A stretch of DNA of 64,000 bases from Symsagittifera roscoffensis (GCF_963678635.1 NC_087066.1:60978875-61042874); one strand, 5' to 3'. Numbered from the stretch's first letter, positions 21,784 through 34,192 are shown. The notes: a model not told the origin generated them from the letters alone. Numbers and translations are program-made.

Positions 21784-22177
21784 GTAAGTCATTAGATCAA
21801 GTGATGCTGATTTAGTTGTTAATCAAGTGATGTTAATCAAAACTTACGTTTTGATCAAAAACCTGATTTATATTGTGAAATGAAGTGTGTTGTTTCATTT
21901 TAAACCAAACAATTTGACCTTGTTTGAATTAATAAATAACTGGGCTCTTTTCCAGCCCCCTTTGATTTTTTTCTGAAATTTAATATATGAAAATCTATTT
22001 AAATTGACTTTTCATGTTATAAACTGCATTAAAACTTGTCAGTGTGAACAGGTGAACAAATTTTCACAACATTTCTTACATGCAAAATGCTGTGTGAACA
22101 ATTTTTGAACAGCTTTGTTTTGAAGTTTACGAGGGGGGTCGGAAGCTGGAAAAGAGCCAATAACTGTTTTTTCTCAG

Positions 22178-22388
22178 AGATCAAACCCGATTACACACAG
22201 AAGCGAAAACGAGCAACATGTTAGCAGCGATAGAAATCGAAGACAGAATAACATAACAGGCAGCGAAACTCAAAACCAGAATCAGTTCACGCCATTCAGG
22301 TCACGTGCGCCGAGGGTGGAGTCGCCTTACAGTCACGTGACAAGTAGAAGGACCCGAGGGGAAAACAATTTTGGGGATGTAGTTCCAG
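22178..22388 (+). CDS. gene A, coding exon 3
   Basis: The acceptor TTTTTTCTCAG is strong. 70 codons plus one base follow in phase 0: SNPITHRSENEQHVSSDRN, a Gln/Asn-rich NQNQFTPFRSR and RVESPYSHVTSRRTRGENN. The donor is G|GTTAGC. The segment is polar and disorder-like, and GC content is visibly higher than in the flanks. The next compatible exon is about 37 kb downstream at 59742; symmetrical phase-1 exons could lie between and escape notice. Confidence 0.75.
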
Positions 22389-22389
22389 G

Positions 22390-23925
22390 TTAGCGTTCTT
22401 GGCCAAATTTGAGCGCAGTTTCAGAGGTTTTAGTTTCAATTAATAGTACCAGATACGTATCGGAGATAAATTTCCGGTTTTGTCGGGTTTTCTCCACTTG
22501 AAAATTTGTTTTTTTTTACGACAAAGTGGTTATTATCTTAATATCAGGATGTTTTTCTCGTGCAAAATCTAAAAAAACTTGTCAAAAAAATTCGAATAAT
22601 CATCAAGGATAGCCGGTTTTCTGTGCGACTAGCATAGAATGTTCAGACCAAAATGTTTTGATTGTGCGTGGTATGTTGAGATAACTACAAAAACTCGTAA
22701 AACGTTAGTAATTTAGGCATAATAGACATTAGATGTATTCAAAAAGCGAATAACAACCAAAAACGAAAAAAAATTGTAAAAATTTTTCTGAATTTTTTTT
22801 TGCAGAATTAAATTTAGATTTTTGAAAATCTTTAGAACCAATGAAACGCTAAAGGAAAAGTTTTCATTATTTTATTTATAACACCTGCTTTCAAATTTTT
22901 TAGTACTTGAACCATTTCGATTGTTATTTGGTGTACCTCTTTTTGCGTGGAGAACAAAAAAAACTAAAACACTCCCAAACACAAAAAATCAAACGTTTCA
23001 AAAAAACTAACCGATTGGTTTGACCTGAAGTTCGACAAAATCAATGCAAATTAAAAACTCTCTCACTGAGGCACCGATAAATTATACAAAGGCAAAGCTG
23101 TGCTTCGCATACGCAAGCGTGAAAAGGGAAAAAGTCAAAGTAAAAAAAGGAAATGTAAAAAACTAAAACTCTGATATGTGCCGTAACAAACCCCGACCTC
23201 GAGATCCAACATCATACATCCTCGAGATCCAACATCATAAGTCCTAGCAAATACACCATTGCCGCTTCACAATAACTACGTTTGGCAGGGTAGTTTGTGA
23301 GATAGTTCATAAGTTTTCCAAACAACGGTCAAAAAATCAAAACACGAATTTTTAAATTCGAACACTGTTTTTCTGCAAATTTAGGGCTTATTTTTTATGC
23401 TGAGAAAATTCTTATCGCCTATTTTTTTAATTGAACCTTTTAATGCAGATCTGGTTTTTTTGGCTAAAGCCTGTGAAAAAAGTCAACACTTTAAACAATA
23501 GACTTTGTCTAAGTCCAAAACTCTGAGTTCATTCAAGAGATAAGGGCGTGGCCAGTTCTGCTTTAAATTCAACTGCCTAATTCCAACTGCTTTTAATTTC
23601 CAATTTTAAATTTTAATCTGAGATTGGTATCTGAGTAGTTTTGGAAATAATCAAAAAATTCGAAAAATGAAGAATTTTTATCAACTTTCAATGAACAATT
23701 GCCGCTATTACGCCAAATTTTCTGGCGCATGTTCTTTCGAGTGAAGCCTTAATCTTTCATATGGCGGAAAATTTTTCAATAAAAATTAAAAAAAACTTCC
23801 AAAAACGGGCAAAATTTGAAAATTACATTTTCTAAGGCAATAACTTCTTTTCATCTAAAAAACAGGGCGACACCACTTGTGCTTGTGCAGTAAAAACTCA
23901 CAAAAATTTTAATTTTGGTGAAACT
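22390..23925. other. start of the giant intron 3, no supported gene
   Basis: AT-rich. Blocks near 23290-23350 resemble the degenerate repeats at 62.1-62.8 kb (GTCAAAAAATC words). No coding exon supported. Confidence 0.35.
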
Positions 23926-23929
23926 CTTG

Positions 23930-24193
23930 CCGTCAGATGGAGCAGGGAAGTTTTTCAGAAAAATCAACGTTTGCCAAAAGTGTTCAAAATTTACAAATTG
24001 GACAATTTCTTTGACCATTAATATTTGTTACAAAATTTTTCTCTCCACTGAAACTGTTCATCCAGTGATACGCTGTAGAACGCCAAGTAATGTAGTAGAG
24101 ACTTGTGGGAAATGCATACAGGCAAGCGAGTACCGTATTTACAATGATACCGCTGTTTTGCAAATCGAGAAAATAGTTCTCAAGAAAATTTAA
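23930..24193 (+). CDS. possible Cys-rich exon, unrecognised
   Basis: An open plus-strand frame, closed by TAA at 24191-24193, contains NVCQKCSKFTNWTISLTINIC, then VIRCRTPSNVVETCGKCIQA, a C-x2-C ... C ... C-x9-C-x2-C pattern like an extracellular disulphide domain. There is only a weak acceptor (CTTGCCGTCAG) and no ATG at the start, so if real it is a last exon without a visible partner. The minus strand is also open here. It could be chance; no family assigned. Confidence 0.2.
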   Translation, partial: PSDGAGKFFRKINVCQKCSKFTNWTISLTINICYKIFLSTETVHPVIRCRTPSNVVETCGKCIQASEYRIYNDTAVLQIEKIVLKKI

Positions 24194-25094
24194 AGTTTTT
24201 GCCAAAAGAGCAAAAGTTTTTCAAAGCGTCTCAAAAAATGATTAAAAACCAAATTCCAGATTTTTTCGTGATAGTGTTTTGTCAAACAAGAACTAGCCAG
24301 CAGCAAACCAAATGCAGGAACATTATGCTATGCAGCAAAACTAAACCAGGTTCAAAAAGTAAAAGTATCACTTTTAAGAGCACTTTTATTTGCTACTGAG
24401 ATTGAAAAAAATCAATACCATAAAAAGACTACCGTAAAAAAACACTGACCTCCGTTTTTGTAAAAAAAAATCAAGATATAAAACCAGTTCACTGAGATTT
24501 CAATCATGAATAAATAAACAAAAAAAACCTTCATTTCAAATAAACTTTTCTATTTCCAGTATTACCCAGACATATACCAAATAATAACTGCTACAACACT
24601 TTGATTATGCTCTTATAGTCATTAACAAACTTTATTATACTTTTATCAGAACAGTTGTTGGACACAGAGACGATTTCACATTTAAAACCGCAAATACTGA
24701 AGCTATAGAAATGCAAAAAATTACAAACAAAAACGCTTAAGCCAATTTTAGCCGACTACGGGAGTCCAAACCAACCAAAAACCTCTGAGAGTATCAGTCT
24801 TTTGCCAAACCCATCCACTTTTCTGTTTTAAGGTCTTAGCCACTCTTAAAACGCATCATTTACTGGTAAAAACATGGTAGCAGCGCAGCGAATGTGCTTT
24901 GATAAAACGAAAAAAAAATTGCTACAATTCACTCACCAATAGAGGCTGATAAATCAAAAAATGACTAAAATGTGCGACTTCGATAGTAAAAGTGATATCG
25001 TATAAGAACACAAGCGTTTGCTTTTGCAAAAAATGAACTCTTATTTTTTTTAAAAAAAGCATGTATTCGGTTAAGATTTCAAAATAGCAAGCTA

Positions 25095-25639
25095 CAGTGC
25101 TGATTTAAACTATCCGGACAAAAAGCATTTACTTGAAATATAAAACGCGTTTTTCTCTAATGGAATTGAATTTAGAATGAAAGGGATAAAGACAAAGCCG
25201 AATCAATTAGCAGAATAAATATGATGCAATAGGTTTTGCGAAATTCGGGCACAAAGTTAAACTTTAAAAAGGATCATTTTTTAGTTAATCATAAATCACA
25301 CCAGAACTACCGAGTCAATCACTAACATAGTTATATCAAAATAGCTTCTTACGTGGCCCAACTAACTTTGAAAGGATTTACTCTCCAAAAGTTTAGGAAA
25401 ATGTTTAATTCAAAAAATTGTTTTGAAATTTAAAAAATGTGTTTGATGTAGTCTCGGTAGTTCTGGCGTAATTTTTGAATGACTAAGAAACCAAAAATAA
25501 TCCATTTTTGGGGTATACTTTTCGGCCCGAGTCACGTTCAACCTGATCACCTTTAACCTAAAGTCAACCCAATTAGGGAAAAATGCGTTTCAAATTTCTA
25601 GTTTTATGCGTTTTGTCCGTATAGTTTAAATCAGCCCTG
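25095..25639. mobile_element. foldback MITE with TA target duplication
   Basis: Terminal inverted repeats CAGTGCTGATTTAAACTA (25095) and TAGTTTAAATCAGCCCTG (ending 25639). The match extends inward with interruptions, and inner arms pair again (CCAGAACTACCGAG near 25302 with CTCGGTAGTTCTGG near 25454). TA flanks both sides. This is the usual signature of a Tc1/mariner-type non-autonomous element. No transposase. Confidence 0.7.
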
Positions 25640-25986
25640 TATTTCAAGCAACTTGAAACAGTAAAAAGTTCTTTATGTCGCTTAAGCTACTAGAAAGTAA
25701 ATTTTAAAGCTTAATTAATTTTCAAAAATAACTGTGATGGAAATCTTCTGCAACCGAAACTTTTCTTTATTTTGGCTCATTGCGGATTTAAATCGAGAAC
25801 TATAGGTTTGAGCAACATGAAGACAAGAAAAGTTCTCCGATGAACTGTAATAGATGTACAATTTGTTTCCGTCCTAAATTCAATTTGTATTAAAAAAAGT
25901 CTGACAATGGACCAGAAGATCTTATTTTCAATCCTCTGACTATAATGAGTCAACGATTGTAAGTGCTGTAAAAAACTGGTTATTAC

Positions 25987-26065
25987 CTTTTTCTTTTTTT
26001 CTATCAAACTTCCATATTTTCCATAATTCCAATCACCTTGCAACCCTATTTCTACCATATCGTCC
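25987..26065 (-). CDS. candidate middle exon of a C-type-lectin-like gene
   Basis: On the minus strand the acceptor CCGTTTTCAG is followed by one base and 26 codons, reading MVEIGLQGDWNYGKYGSLIE, to the donor AAG|GTAATA. The IGL-x2-DW-x2-GKYG order resembles the WIGL region of C-type lectin folds. The one-base start fits the two-base end of lectin exon 1 (44985). It lies 3' of both last-exon copies, so it would belong to a further downstream copy or be an orphan. Short length keeps confidence low. Confidence 0.35.
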
Positions 26066-26522
26066 CTGAAAACGGGTTATAACAAGTCACGAAAAGTGCG
26101 GATAGACGGAATTGTTTAAGAATATAATCTACCAGTTTTGACTAGGGTTGCTTGCAACTTAAAAAAAATCCAGGCGAATTGACACCTAAGTTCTGTCTGA
26201 AAATCTTGTTTTAGCATGCCAAAAAATCGAATAGTGGTATCAGCTCTTCTTAAATTTTTCTGTTCCTATCTATTTTTTCCAGCTTTAAAGCTTTTTTTCA
26301 GCTTTTTTTTCAAAATTTAGAGAGTTTCAAAAAATGTTAGAGCACATAAAGGTAACAAAAAAGCAAACGTCCTATTAGAAAAACATTATGCAAAAAAATC
26401 TTTCTTTTTTTCAGACAAAAGGTCTCAAGGTTGCCTGAGTTCGCTCAAAAAAGTCATTCTGTTTTTAAAATGAATTCCGCGATTTCCAAGTTTTGCTAGT
26501 TAGTAGATTAGGAGTTGCCAGT

Positions 26523-26739
26523 TTACATTTGTCGTTCGTCTTCACACACTGCCCGATATTCCTCGAACGCTTCATCTGATGCAACCGTGCTGTTGTCTCC
26601 TCCCATGCAGTTCACTGGTATCATGCCATAATAGTTCATCACAAAGCACCTCTTTTTAGCCTTCCAAGCCTGCTTCTTAATCTTCTCCAACTTTTTATTT
26701 TTTCCTTCAGGCTCTTGCCAAAACTCATCTGAGATAGCC
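26523..26739 (-). CDS. C-type-lectin-like last exon, copy B
   Basis: Minus strand: acceptor ACAAATTTGCAG, one base, then 71 codons and stop. It begins AISDEFWQEPEGKNK, then KKRCFVMNYY, PVNCMGG and ends FEEYRAVCEDERQM. The three Cys with a final CE fit the C-terminal half of a C-type lectin domain. It is a clear paralogue of 30013-30232: same intron phase, same SDEFW start and same YRAVCEDE end. Secreted product expected. The canonical Ca-binding EPN and WND motifs are not evident, so sugar binding is unproven. Confidence 0.6.
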
Positions 26740-26872
26740 CTGCAAATTTGTGAGTTTTCGTTTCCCGCAATTTAGTTCTTTGATTTGGGTTTGAAAACGG
26801 TCATTGAAAGTGTTAATTGTGCATGCGCGTATATGCGGTTTGATGAAATTATTTACGGCACAAAGGCGCATA

Positions 26873-27480
26873 CCCGGGTTGACAAAAAATGCTTATCATA
26901 CAATGTTCATATATGAAAAAAATGGTCATCATACTCTTCCATACAATTTCATAGAGCAAAAGTAAGTGTGCGAAAATAGCAAATCAGCATTTTTTCCATA
27001 ATATGAAATTGTCTGACCAGCATTTTTTCCATAAATGAAAATAGAAAAAAATTTGTTTCGAAATTTTGTGTTTTAACCGAAACACTAACCAAGGATTTTT
27101 TGTCATAAGAAATCCCAGTAACTTTTTGAATATGGCTAGATAGTTTTTAGTTTGAAAATTTTGGCGGTTGAGAAACAAAAGCCTGTTTTTTACAAATTTA
27201 TTTCTATCTTATTAAATGAAACAAAAGATAAAAATCGTATTCACAAAAAAAAACACTTTCTTGTGATTTTTGGATTTTTTGGGTGAAAAACTCATCCTGA
27301 ACTAAGTTATAAACACAGAAAGTCAAATTTTGCATGCAAAATTTTTTTTTCGTAAAATTTATATTTTAGCACAAAAAAAAAATTTGCAACCAAAAAAGGG
27401 ATTAAAATTTTTTTACCTCAAACTCTTGTTTTTGTTTATGAAAAAACGCATATCATACAATTTTCATACATGAAAAATTT
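26873..27480 (-). mobile_element. CCCGGGTTGAC-bounded TIR element, inverted relative to 20640-21313
   Basis: The left end is TA|CCCGGGTTGACAAAAAATGC at 26873. The following 300 bp are the reverse complement of the 20.9-21.3 kb copy (TATGAAATTGT words, GGGTGAAAAACTCATCC, AAAATTTTGCATGC inverse). More TATGATAAGCATTTTT words continue to about 27780; the right end is not defined. Confidence 0.5.
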
Positions 27481-27799
27481 ATGACAAACATTTTTTGGAC
27501 CAAAATTGTTTTATGCTTTTGATTGTCAAACTGCCCTCTATCATAGATATAATTATTCAAGTCTTTTTAAAAAAATTTATGATAAGCATTCTTTATCAAA
27601 AATTTTAAATCGTTTTTTCAATGAACAGAAAGCTTCAAAAGAGGTAATTAGATCAAAAATGTTCATTAAAATTTTTTAAAACATTTTATAAATTTTTCAT
27701 GAATTTTCTATGATAAGCATTTTTTCCATAGACCGCATATATGAAACTGTATGATAGGCATTTATTTTTTTTCTATGGACTTCATTTTTGGAATCATTT

Positions 27800-27850
27800 T
27801 TAGGACTGATTAAATCTCCGCTTACACGTTAGTATCACGCTACGAACGAA
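27800..27850 (-). mobile_element. fragment of Helentron-like element
   Basis: The reverse complement carries AACGTGTAAGCGGAGATTTAAT, the internal block of the 980/2284 copies. No termini. Confidence 0.35.
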
Positions 27851-28599
27851 AATAGCTATTTGTTCCGGATTCCAAAAAAGTAATTATAGCGAAAATTATA
27901 GGGATTCTGCAAATGTAAGTGAATTCCGTAGTTTTGTTTTTCATACTTCCCTAAACCAGTTCTTGCGTGAACAATTAAGAGCTGTAATTTTAAAAAAAAT
28001 CTAGCAAATGCGGAAAGTAAAAGCAAGGATTTAATATTGTCAGTGGAATCCAATGACAAATCTTAAATCAGTGTTTCATTAATTTCGTGGATGCATCCCT
28101 TTAGTATTTAAACAAACTGAATATCCCTAGATAAAAATCTCAGCAAGCTGTTTTATGGAACAATATTTGGGAAACACATCATCACATCGAAGAAGCAAAA
28201 TATATCTTTGGGATTTGAGAGTTTTGGATGCGACTTTGTACTATGTATGCGATTAAAACTCTAAGTTTTGACCTAATTGTTCTGTTGCTCTCTAACATGT
28301 GATCTGATTATGTAGCATTGCCAGGATAAAAAATAATCATTTCAAAAGTTTCTGGACCTACGCTCCAAGTTCTTGTCTTCTAATTTGCATAGAATATCGG
28401 ATCAAAAATTGGAATAGAATAAGAATCTAGCCTAAAATTATTTTGAAAATCATACAATGAAGACCGAAACGAAAAGAAATTTTTTCAAGAAAAGTTTGCG
28501 AAGTAGCTTAATTCAGTTGATTTTCATTGTTTCAGTATTTGATTTTCGAGAGTTGTTTATTCTATGAGTAATCTTTCTTTCAAAACTTAAGATTTAGCT

Positions 28600-28710
28600 G
28601 GTAGACTTTAGCTGAAATGAACTGTAGTCAGTATCTGATATTGAATTGTTGGCAGTATTTGAGATTGAATTGGTTGCAGTGAAAGAGATTAAATTGTTGG
28701 CAGTGAATTT
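28600..28710 (+). repeat. short degenerate tandem repeat
   Basis: Four imperfect units of about 24-27 bp built on GAGATTGAATTGTTGGCAGT. A chance minus-strand frame through it gives NNSISDT-like repeats and is not called as a gene. Confidence 0.5.
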
Positions 28711-29106
28711 GATTGAACCATGAGAAAATGAGCCACAAAAAAAAATTAATTTTAAAACATTCAAGGTCGTAACTATATTTGTCTTTAGATTATTCAAACA
28801 AAAAGTGGGTTCTGCTCAAATGTTGCGGTTTGCGCTTAGCGTTGCGGATTACGTGACAGCGTAATTTAACAAAACACACTTAAACTGATTTGCAAGTGGA
28901 TTTTACAAACTGTTCCGCATTCCGCAATTTTTGTTGCGTATTACGCAAAATGGGCTGTTTTAGAGCAATTTTGATCAATGCAGTGTTTTAACTGTTTGTG
29001 GAATCCAAAAATCCAAACCAACAAAAAAAGTTAAAGAAAAATAGCAATGTTGCCGATTCTGCCGAAAAATGAAACTGCTCACAGCTCACAAGGCACAGTT
29101 GACGAA

Positions 29107-29590
29107 TGGTTTTTTGTAGCTCGGAGTGGTTTTAATTTCTTCAGACAAATTTTGACTTCTTAACTAGCAATTGTTGTCAATTTTTTTTCTCAAACTGTTC
29201 AGAAAGAGTTGTTGTTCTGATCAAAAACCTCAAAAAGTTATTTCACCTTGATTTTTATGTAAAGATCGGTCTTAAGGATTGCCAATTGAGCCAATTTGAG
29301 ACAAATAACGCGTGATATTAACGTGTAAGCGGAGATTTAATCAGTCCTAAAAATGATTCCAAATTGCGTCGAGGAATTTAATTTGGTATGTTTGATACTT
29401 TATTGCATGCGAAGAATATCTCTCTGTACTTTGGTGTTAAAATGCCTTTCAAAAAAATCTCAAAAAATTGAATTTTTTTAAAAGTTTTTTCTTAAATTGA
29501 TTAGTTTTTGTGTGAAGCGAGCACAACTTAGTAGACCCTAAAAGACATTCAGAACATTCAAAATTTAGCCCTGATACAATCTTTTTTTCA
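29107..29590 (+). mobile_element. decayed Helentron-like element
   Basis: Blocks in family order: CTCGGAGTGGTTTTAATTTC, CTTCAGACAAATTTTGAC, GTAAGCGGAGATTTAATCAG, AGAACATTC and AGCCCTGATACAATC. The 5' terminus is lost and the 3' hairpin is degraded. Confidence 0.55.
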
Positions 29591-30012
29591 AGTTTTAACT
29601 TCAAAATCTCAGTTTAGAAAACGTTTTTGTTGGTGAAAGAGAAAGTAGTTTTCATTTTCAAAGTTTTTATATTGAGCCTGTAGCTCAATTCTTACGCAGT
29701 AATGTGATCGAAAATTTCCTGAGTATCAAGTTTTTAGGCCATAAAAGGGTTATGAGAAACTTATGTCGGCTCAATTTTTTCGCCAAGGAGAATTTCCGAG
29801 AGAAAACTATTTGGCATTTGAAAATTTTCAAAATTAGTCAAATAATGACCAGAAGAATTGAATTTTGATCTGTGTTTCAATTAAGAACAAAGATTACAGA
29901 GAAATAACAAGAAAAATCGTATTTTTAAGCGTCACAATCACTTCAATCTCTTTTAAGCTTCAACACACGGTCGTATAAATGGCTCTTTGTTTTGTAGATT
30001 TAATTCATGATT

Positions 30013-30232
30013 CTAGTAATATTCTTTTTCATCTTCACACACCGCTCGATATCCTTCAAAGTTCTCATCCGAGTTGTCTTTCAAAGTGCAATACACAGGC
30101 TTCACACTGTAAGAGTTTATAACAAAGCATTTTTTCTGCTTTTTCCATTCTTTGAACATAAAAATTTTAGATTTTTTCGGATGCCTCTCTCCATCCCATA
30201 ACATGTCTTCCCAAAACTCATCTGAGAATTTT
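30013..30232 (-). CDS. C-type-lectin-like last exon, copy A
   Basis: Minus strand: acceptor CACACAATTGTACAG, one base, 72 codons and TAG. It reads FSDEFWEDMLWDGERHPKK, KKQKKCFVINSY, VKPVYCTLKDNSDENF and EGYRAVCEDEKEYY. Three Cys and the closing VCED match the C-terminal half of a C-type lectin domain; the W-DGE segment is where family members carry W-x2-GEP. It is paralogous to 26523-26739, 3.3 kb further 3' on the same strand, which could mean duplicated genes or alternative last exons of one gene. Confidence 0.6.
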
Positions 30233-30239
30233 CTGTACA

Positions 30240-31190
30240 ATTGTGTGATGTTCTATTTCCCGATATTTATTAAGTATCAATTGAACTTAACCAAACTGTT
30301 TTGAGACTGTTTATGGGGCAATCGGAACGCTCAGACACGCAACCGAACGTTTTTATACAATCAGTCTTATTCATCCGACTTTCGAAGAAATCAAATTATT
30401 TATGATTAGGGTTTTTTAGTCAAATTTCGGCTATCGGAATCTTAGTTTTTCTTTAAAAAATAAACCCAGATGAAATTATGAATCTTCTGAGTTCAATTAT
30501 AAAAATAATTCTACCATCGGTTTTTTTGTGAAAGTTTGATTATTGGCAATTTGGCCATGCTCTGGACTAATTTATGCCAACTGTGAGCCTTTCCTTACTA
30601 CAAAATTGATTCAAATTGAATCAAAGCAAGCTAATTGGTTGTATTAATTTCCACCTGTTCATAATTTCACACTTGATATTTGTTGTTGTCCAAAGCTTAT
30701 AATTTTGAATGATTGTCAAAAAAAGTACGAATTAACTACTTTGCCCTGATATACAAGCAGTTTTGTTTTGGTTTGGAATTACAATTGCGTGGTCAATCGC
30801 CAAATATGAAAACTTTGCGTTACGCTTTCAACCTGATACATAAAGTCTTCGATAAAGTTTTTAGCCTTATGGATCAAGCCTTGAAGTTTTCAATAAATTA
30901 CTCTGGAAAGAAGCAAAAATGGCAGTTTATGAACCAGATTTTTACAAAATAAAAAATTACTGGTGATACCAAATATTTTTAAAACTCACTAAGCTGATAT
31001 TTTCAATGGGGCTGAAAAATGTTCTGATGAAAACTATGATTTGAATTGAAAATGGTTTTCCGTTACAGATTCGTCTTTCGTTGGTATTTTTGTTTAAATT
31101 TATTATTTCGATCACAAACATTCAAGCAGATATCTTGCGTACCTTATTCGAGGGCTGTTGTGTAGACTATTTACCCTAAAAAAATCAACA
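30240..31190. other. intron sequence with a Helentron 3'-end trace
   Basis: At about 30740 TTTGCCCTGATATACAAGCA recalls the family 3' end. Otherwise no feature. Confidence 0.3.
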
Positions 31191-31810
31191 AAATTGGTCG
31201 TAACATACCTCGACAACAGTCAAACTCGGTCGTAACTTACCTCGAAAATAGTCGAAATATATCAAAAACTTGTCGATCACGGTTGAAACATACCTCGACG
31301 ACGCGAGAAACATACCTCACGCACAGCTGAGCATACCTCAGTCACGGTCAAAATAAACCTCGAGCATGATAGTACCGCAGTAAAACAAAAACATTTTATG
31401 ATTGTTTCCTATATCACAAACTTTTTTTAAACAATACTGAGCAAAATGAAAACGGAATTTTCATAAGATGAAGTTTTATTTGTAAAAAGCAGTTTGTTTC
31501 CGCAAAAGAATTAAACTGTTTTAAAATTTCACCCTGAGGTTGTGTCCAGTAACGATTAAATAAAAATTCGAAACTTAACCAAAATCAAAAGAGACATCGA
31601 AACTTGTCTGATATTGGTCGAGCAAACTTGAGCAGATTGTTTTTCTATCGAAACAGTCGAAAAATATCTGGCTTGGGTCAAGCAAAGCAGAGCACTTTTT
31701 CTCGGTCAATTGAGTTGAAACACTGAATTCGTTGGAGATTGTCAAAGGATACGCAAAATGGTCGAGACGGTCGAAACATACTGAATTCTAGTCGAGACCA
31801 TCGAAACATA
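31190..31810 (+). repeat. degenerate GTCGAAACATACCTCG repeat region
   Basis: The words GTCGTAACATACCTCGACA, GTTGAAACATACCTCGACG and GTCGAGACGGTCGAAACATA recur irregularly at 31195-31390 and 31600-31810. Too diverged to give a fixed period. Confidence 0.45.
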
Positions 31811-32101
31811 GAGTGAGCACCTTAAATCCGGTTTGTATCATTTCTACGGATGAGATAAAAAGAAATTTTCAATTTTAGCATGGCTCCAATTTCAGCATAT
31901 TAGATGAAGTTTGTATGCCCTCTTTTTCAATAACAATGTAAGCAACTGAAAAAAAATTGAAGTAAAAAGTTTTAATCAAATTAACCCGATAAAAGAAACG
32001 CATTTGAGATGTTCAAGGCTTAACGCAAACCTTTAAAATCACGAACTTGTTAAAACAAGAACAGAACAACTAAATCACTGAAACAACTTGGTTTGCAATT
32101 T

Positions 32102-32133
<32 letters not shown>

Positions 32134-32236
32134 CATTAAAAACAAAAGGAACGAAGGTTCCGAGAGCAAAAAAAAAAACATTTTTTCTCAGCTTCCTCAG
32201 TCGTGTTTTTTTTTGTGCGTGGCAAGGCAAAAGAAC

Positions 32237-32316
32237 TGCATTTTGATAATCCCAGAAAAATAGCTTGTATTTGAGAGTATCCAACCGGGATTGTCGAAAA
32301 CATTCCTGTTCTCTCT
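32237..32316 (-). CDS. candidate second exon of C-type-lectin-like gene
   Basis: Minus strand: after ATTGCAATAG one base plus 26 codons read ERTGMFSTIPVGYSQIQAIF and LGLSKC. This resembles the helix-2 segment G-x-LA-x-I-x-(8)-I-x2-L that follows the CK-G-x motif in C-type lectin folds. The one-base start would complete a Lys codon with exon 1 (44985). The proposed donor (CA|GTTCTT) is weak and sets the phase to that needed by 35511-35749, but the order on the strand is wrong for a direct join. It may be a remnant. Confidence 0.35.
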
Positions 32317-33278
32317 CTATTGCAATTCTCAACGAGTTTTGTTTTCTCAGTTTTGAACTGAACGGTGCCATATATCGGTGCCATATTACAGTTGAATCGT
32401 AAATTTATTGAATCGTTGAACCCCGTTTTTTCGAACAATTTTTTGGATGGTTTTTGTCAAAATTCATTATGTTTTAGAAAATTCACAAAAATCAATTTTG
32501 GAAAAAGTTTGAAAACATCAAGGGCTCGATTAATAAACTTTTTGCAAAATAAAATTAAAAAAACAGTAGTTATGCATTTTGTGTCTTTTCCGTTATGGCG
32601 ACCACTAAAAAGAGGAATACTGTGAGTCAATTTTTGTTCCCCGCTTAATCTACTGTTACGAAGTGTTGCTTGTTAAGAATTGTCGACTCTTAAGAATTGT
32701 CGACTGTTACGAATTGTCGCTTGTTACGAATTGTCGCTTCACGCTCAAAAAAAGCCTTACAAGTATAGTTTTTGAATAAAACTTTTTTTGCAGATTTTTT
32801 TGTGAAAATGTATCTAGTTAGTCCTTCGCGATATTTTAAGCTATAATAAAGCAAGTAAGTTCTTGCATTTGGTTGCCAATTCAAATCAGTTACAACTTCA
32901 GAGAGAAAAAGTAGATGACAAGGAATAACAATTTTTACCAAGAAAAAAACAAAGTTTTGAGGCGTCTAATTTTTACGCGATTTTACTTACTTCTAATAAA
33001 GATTGTATAGCATTCTAATGTATCATTTTTAGGTCTTCTTACATATTTTTGGCCTATCTCAGCTTCGATTTGTAGCCCAAAGATTTACTGCATTCAATTT
33101 ATACAGTGCCAAAAAAGTCTTATAAAAAATGTATTTTAAAAATGATATGTTAATTTTGAATCGTTTTGCTAAAATAATAAATTTAATTCGTTTTTCCTGA
33201 TTGCTATGACTCAGAAGATGCTTTTCTATTACAACTCAAACGAGCAAATTTTATCTATGCCAGATGTGCTACAAAGCC

Positions 33279-34192
33279 AGGTTGACCTCCATAGACCAAA
33301 AATGCCAATCATACAATTCCATAAACTAAATTTATGAAAAAATACTAATCGTACAAATTCCATACATTTTGCTAAAATGGTGTAATCGAAATTTCGAAGA
33401 ATTTTTTTTGTTTTGGCATAATAATTGGTGTATCGTACTAAATAAAAAAGAAAAACGTTTTTTTTTTTCACAAAAATGCTTATCATACAATTTCCATAAA
33501 TGGAAATTGTTTTATCATCATTTTTTTAAAGCGACAACAAAAAAATTTTAAATTATTTTTGAAATTGCCCCCAAAAACTTTTTTGAGCGTGTTTTTCAAC
33601 GCTAATTTTGTACTCAAACAAAAATTTTTTGAAAAAAAAATTTGCATTTTTTGTGTATAACTTAGTCCTGGATAAACTAATAGTAGACTTTTTCCTTTTC
33701 GCTTAATAATTTTTTCAAAAACGCTGAAAACCCCTGTTTCTTTTGTATGGCATGTTTATGTATGCCTTGATTAATGTCTGGTAAATTAAAAATTCAAATT
33801 TTAGAAATAATCATTGAAAATTTTCGCCCAAATTTGAAAGTTTGATATTTTCGTTAAATTATTTGTGTGAGACAGAATTAAAACATTTCAGGCCTTTTCC
33901 AGTGCGTTTTTAATGCGAGACGGTCAAACCTTTGGTTACTCTGCGTTTGAGTAATCAAGGTTTTTGTAAATTGTGTTCGGTTACCAACACAACCAAAAAA
34001 CTTTGAGAAATTCAAATGTAAAAAATGTATGTTTTTAGATTATGGTAAAATACTAGACATAAAATTTCCATATATGAAAAATCACTAATCATAGACCTTT
34101 CATGCAATTTTCTCTACTTGTGGAATTCCATGAAAAGTGTATTATTAGCATTTTTTCATATATGAAAATTGTATGACTTGTTCAACCTGGGA
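33279..34192 (-). mobile_element. CCCGGGTTGAC-family element, ~0.9 kb
   Basis: Begins CCAGGTTGACCTCCATAGAC followed by CAAAAATGCCAATCATAC and ends TGTATGACTTGTTCAACCTGG, so the ends are inverse. The interior shares AACCTTTGGTTACTC and GCATGTTTATGTATGCCTTG blocks with the copies at 49366 (opposite orientation) and 58587 (same orientation). No transposase seen. Confidence 0.65.

Noticed and set aside
28594-28797. Minus-strand frame with NNSIS repeats
   Set aside because: Translation of a short DNA tandem repeat; no start or splice context.
32990-33130. Minus-strand exon ending at GTAAGT near 32985
   Set aside because: All three frames between the plausible acceptor (GAATGCAG) and the donor contain stops.
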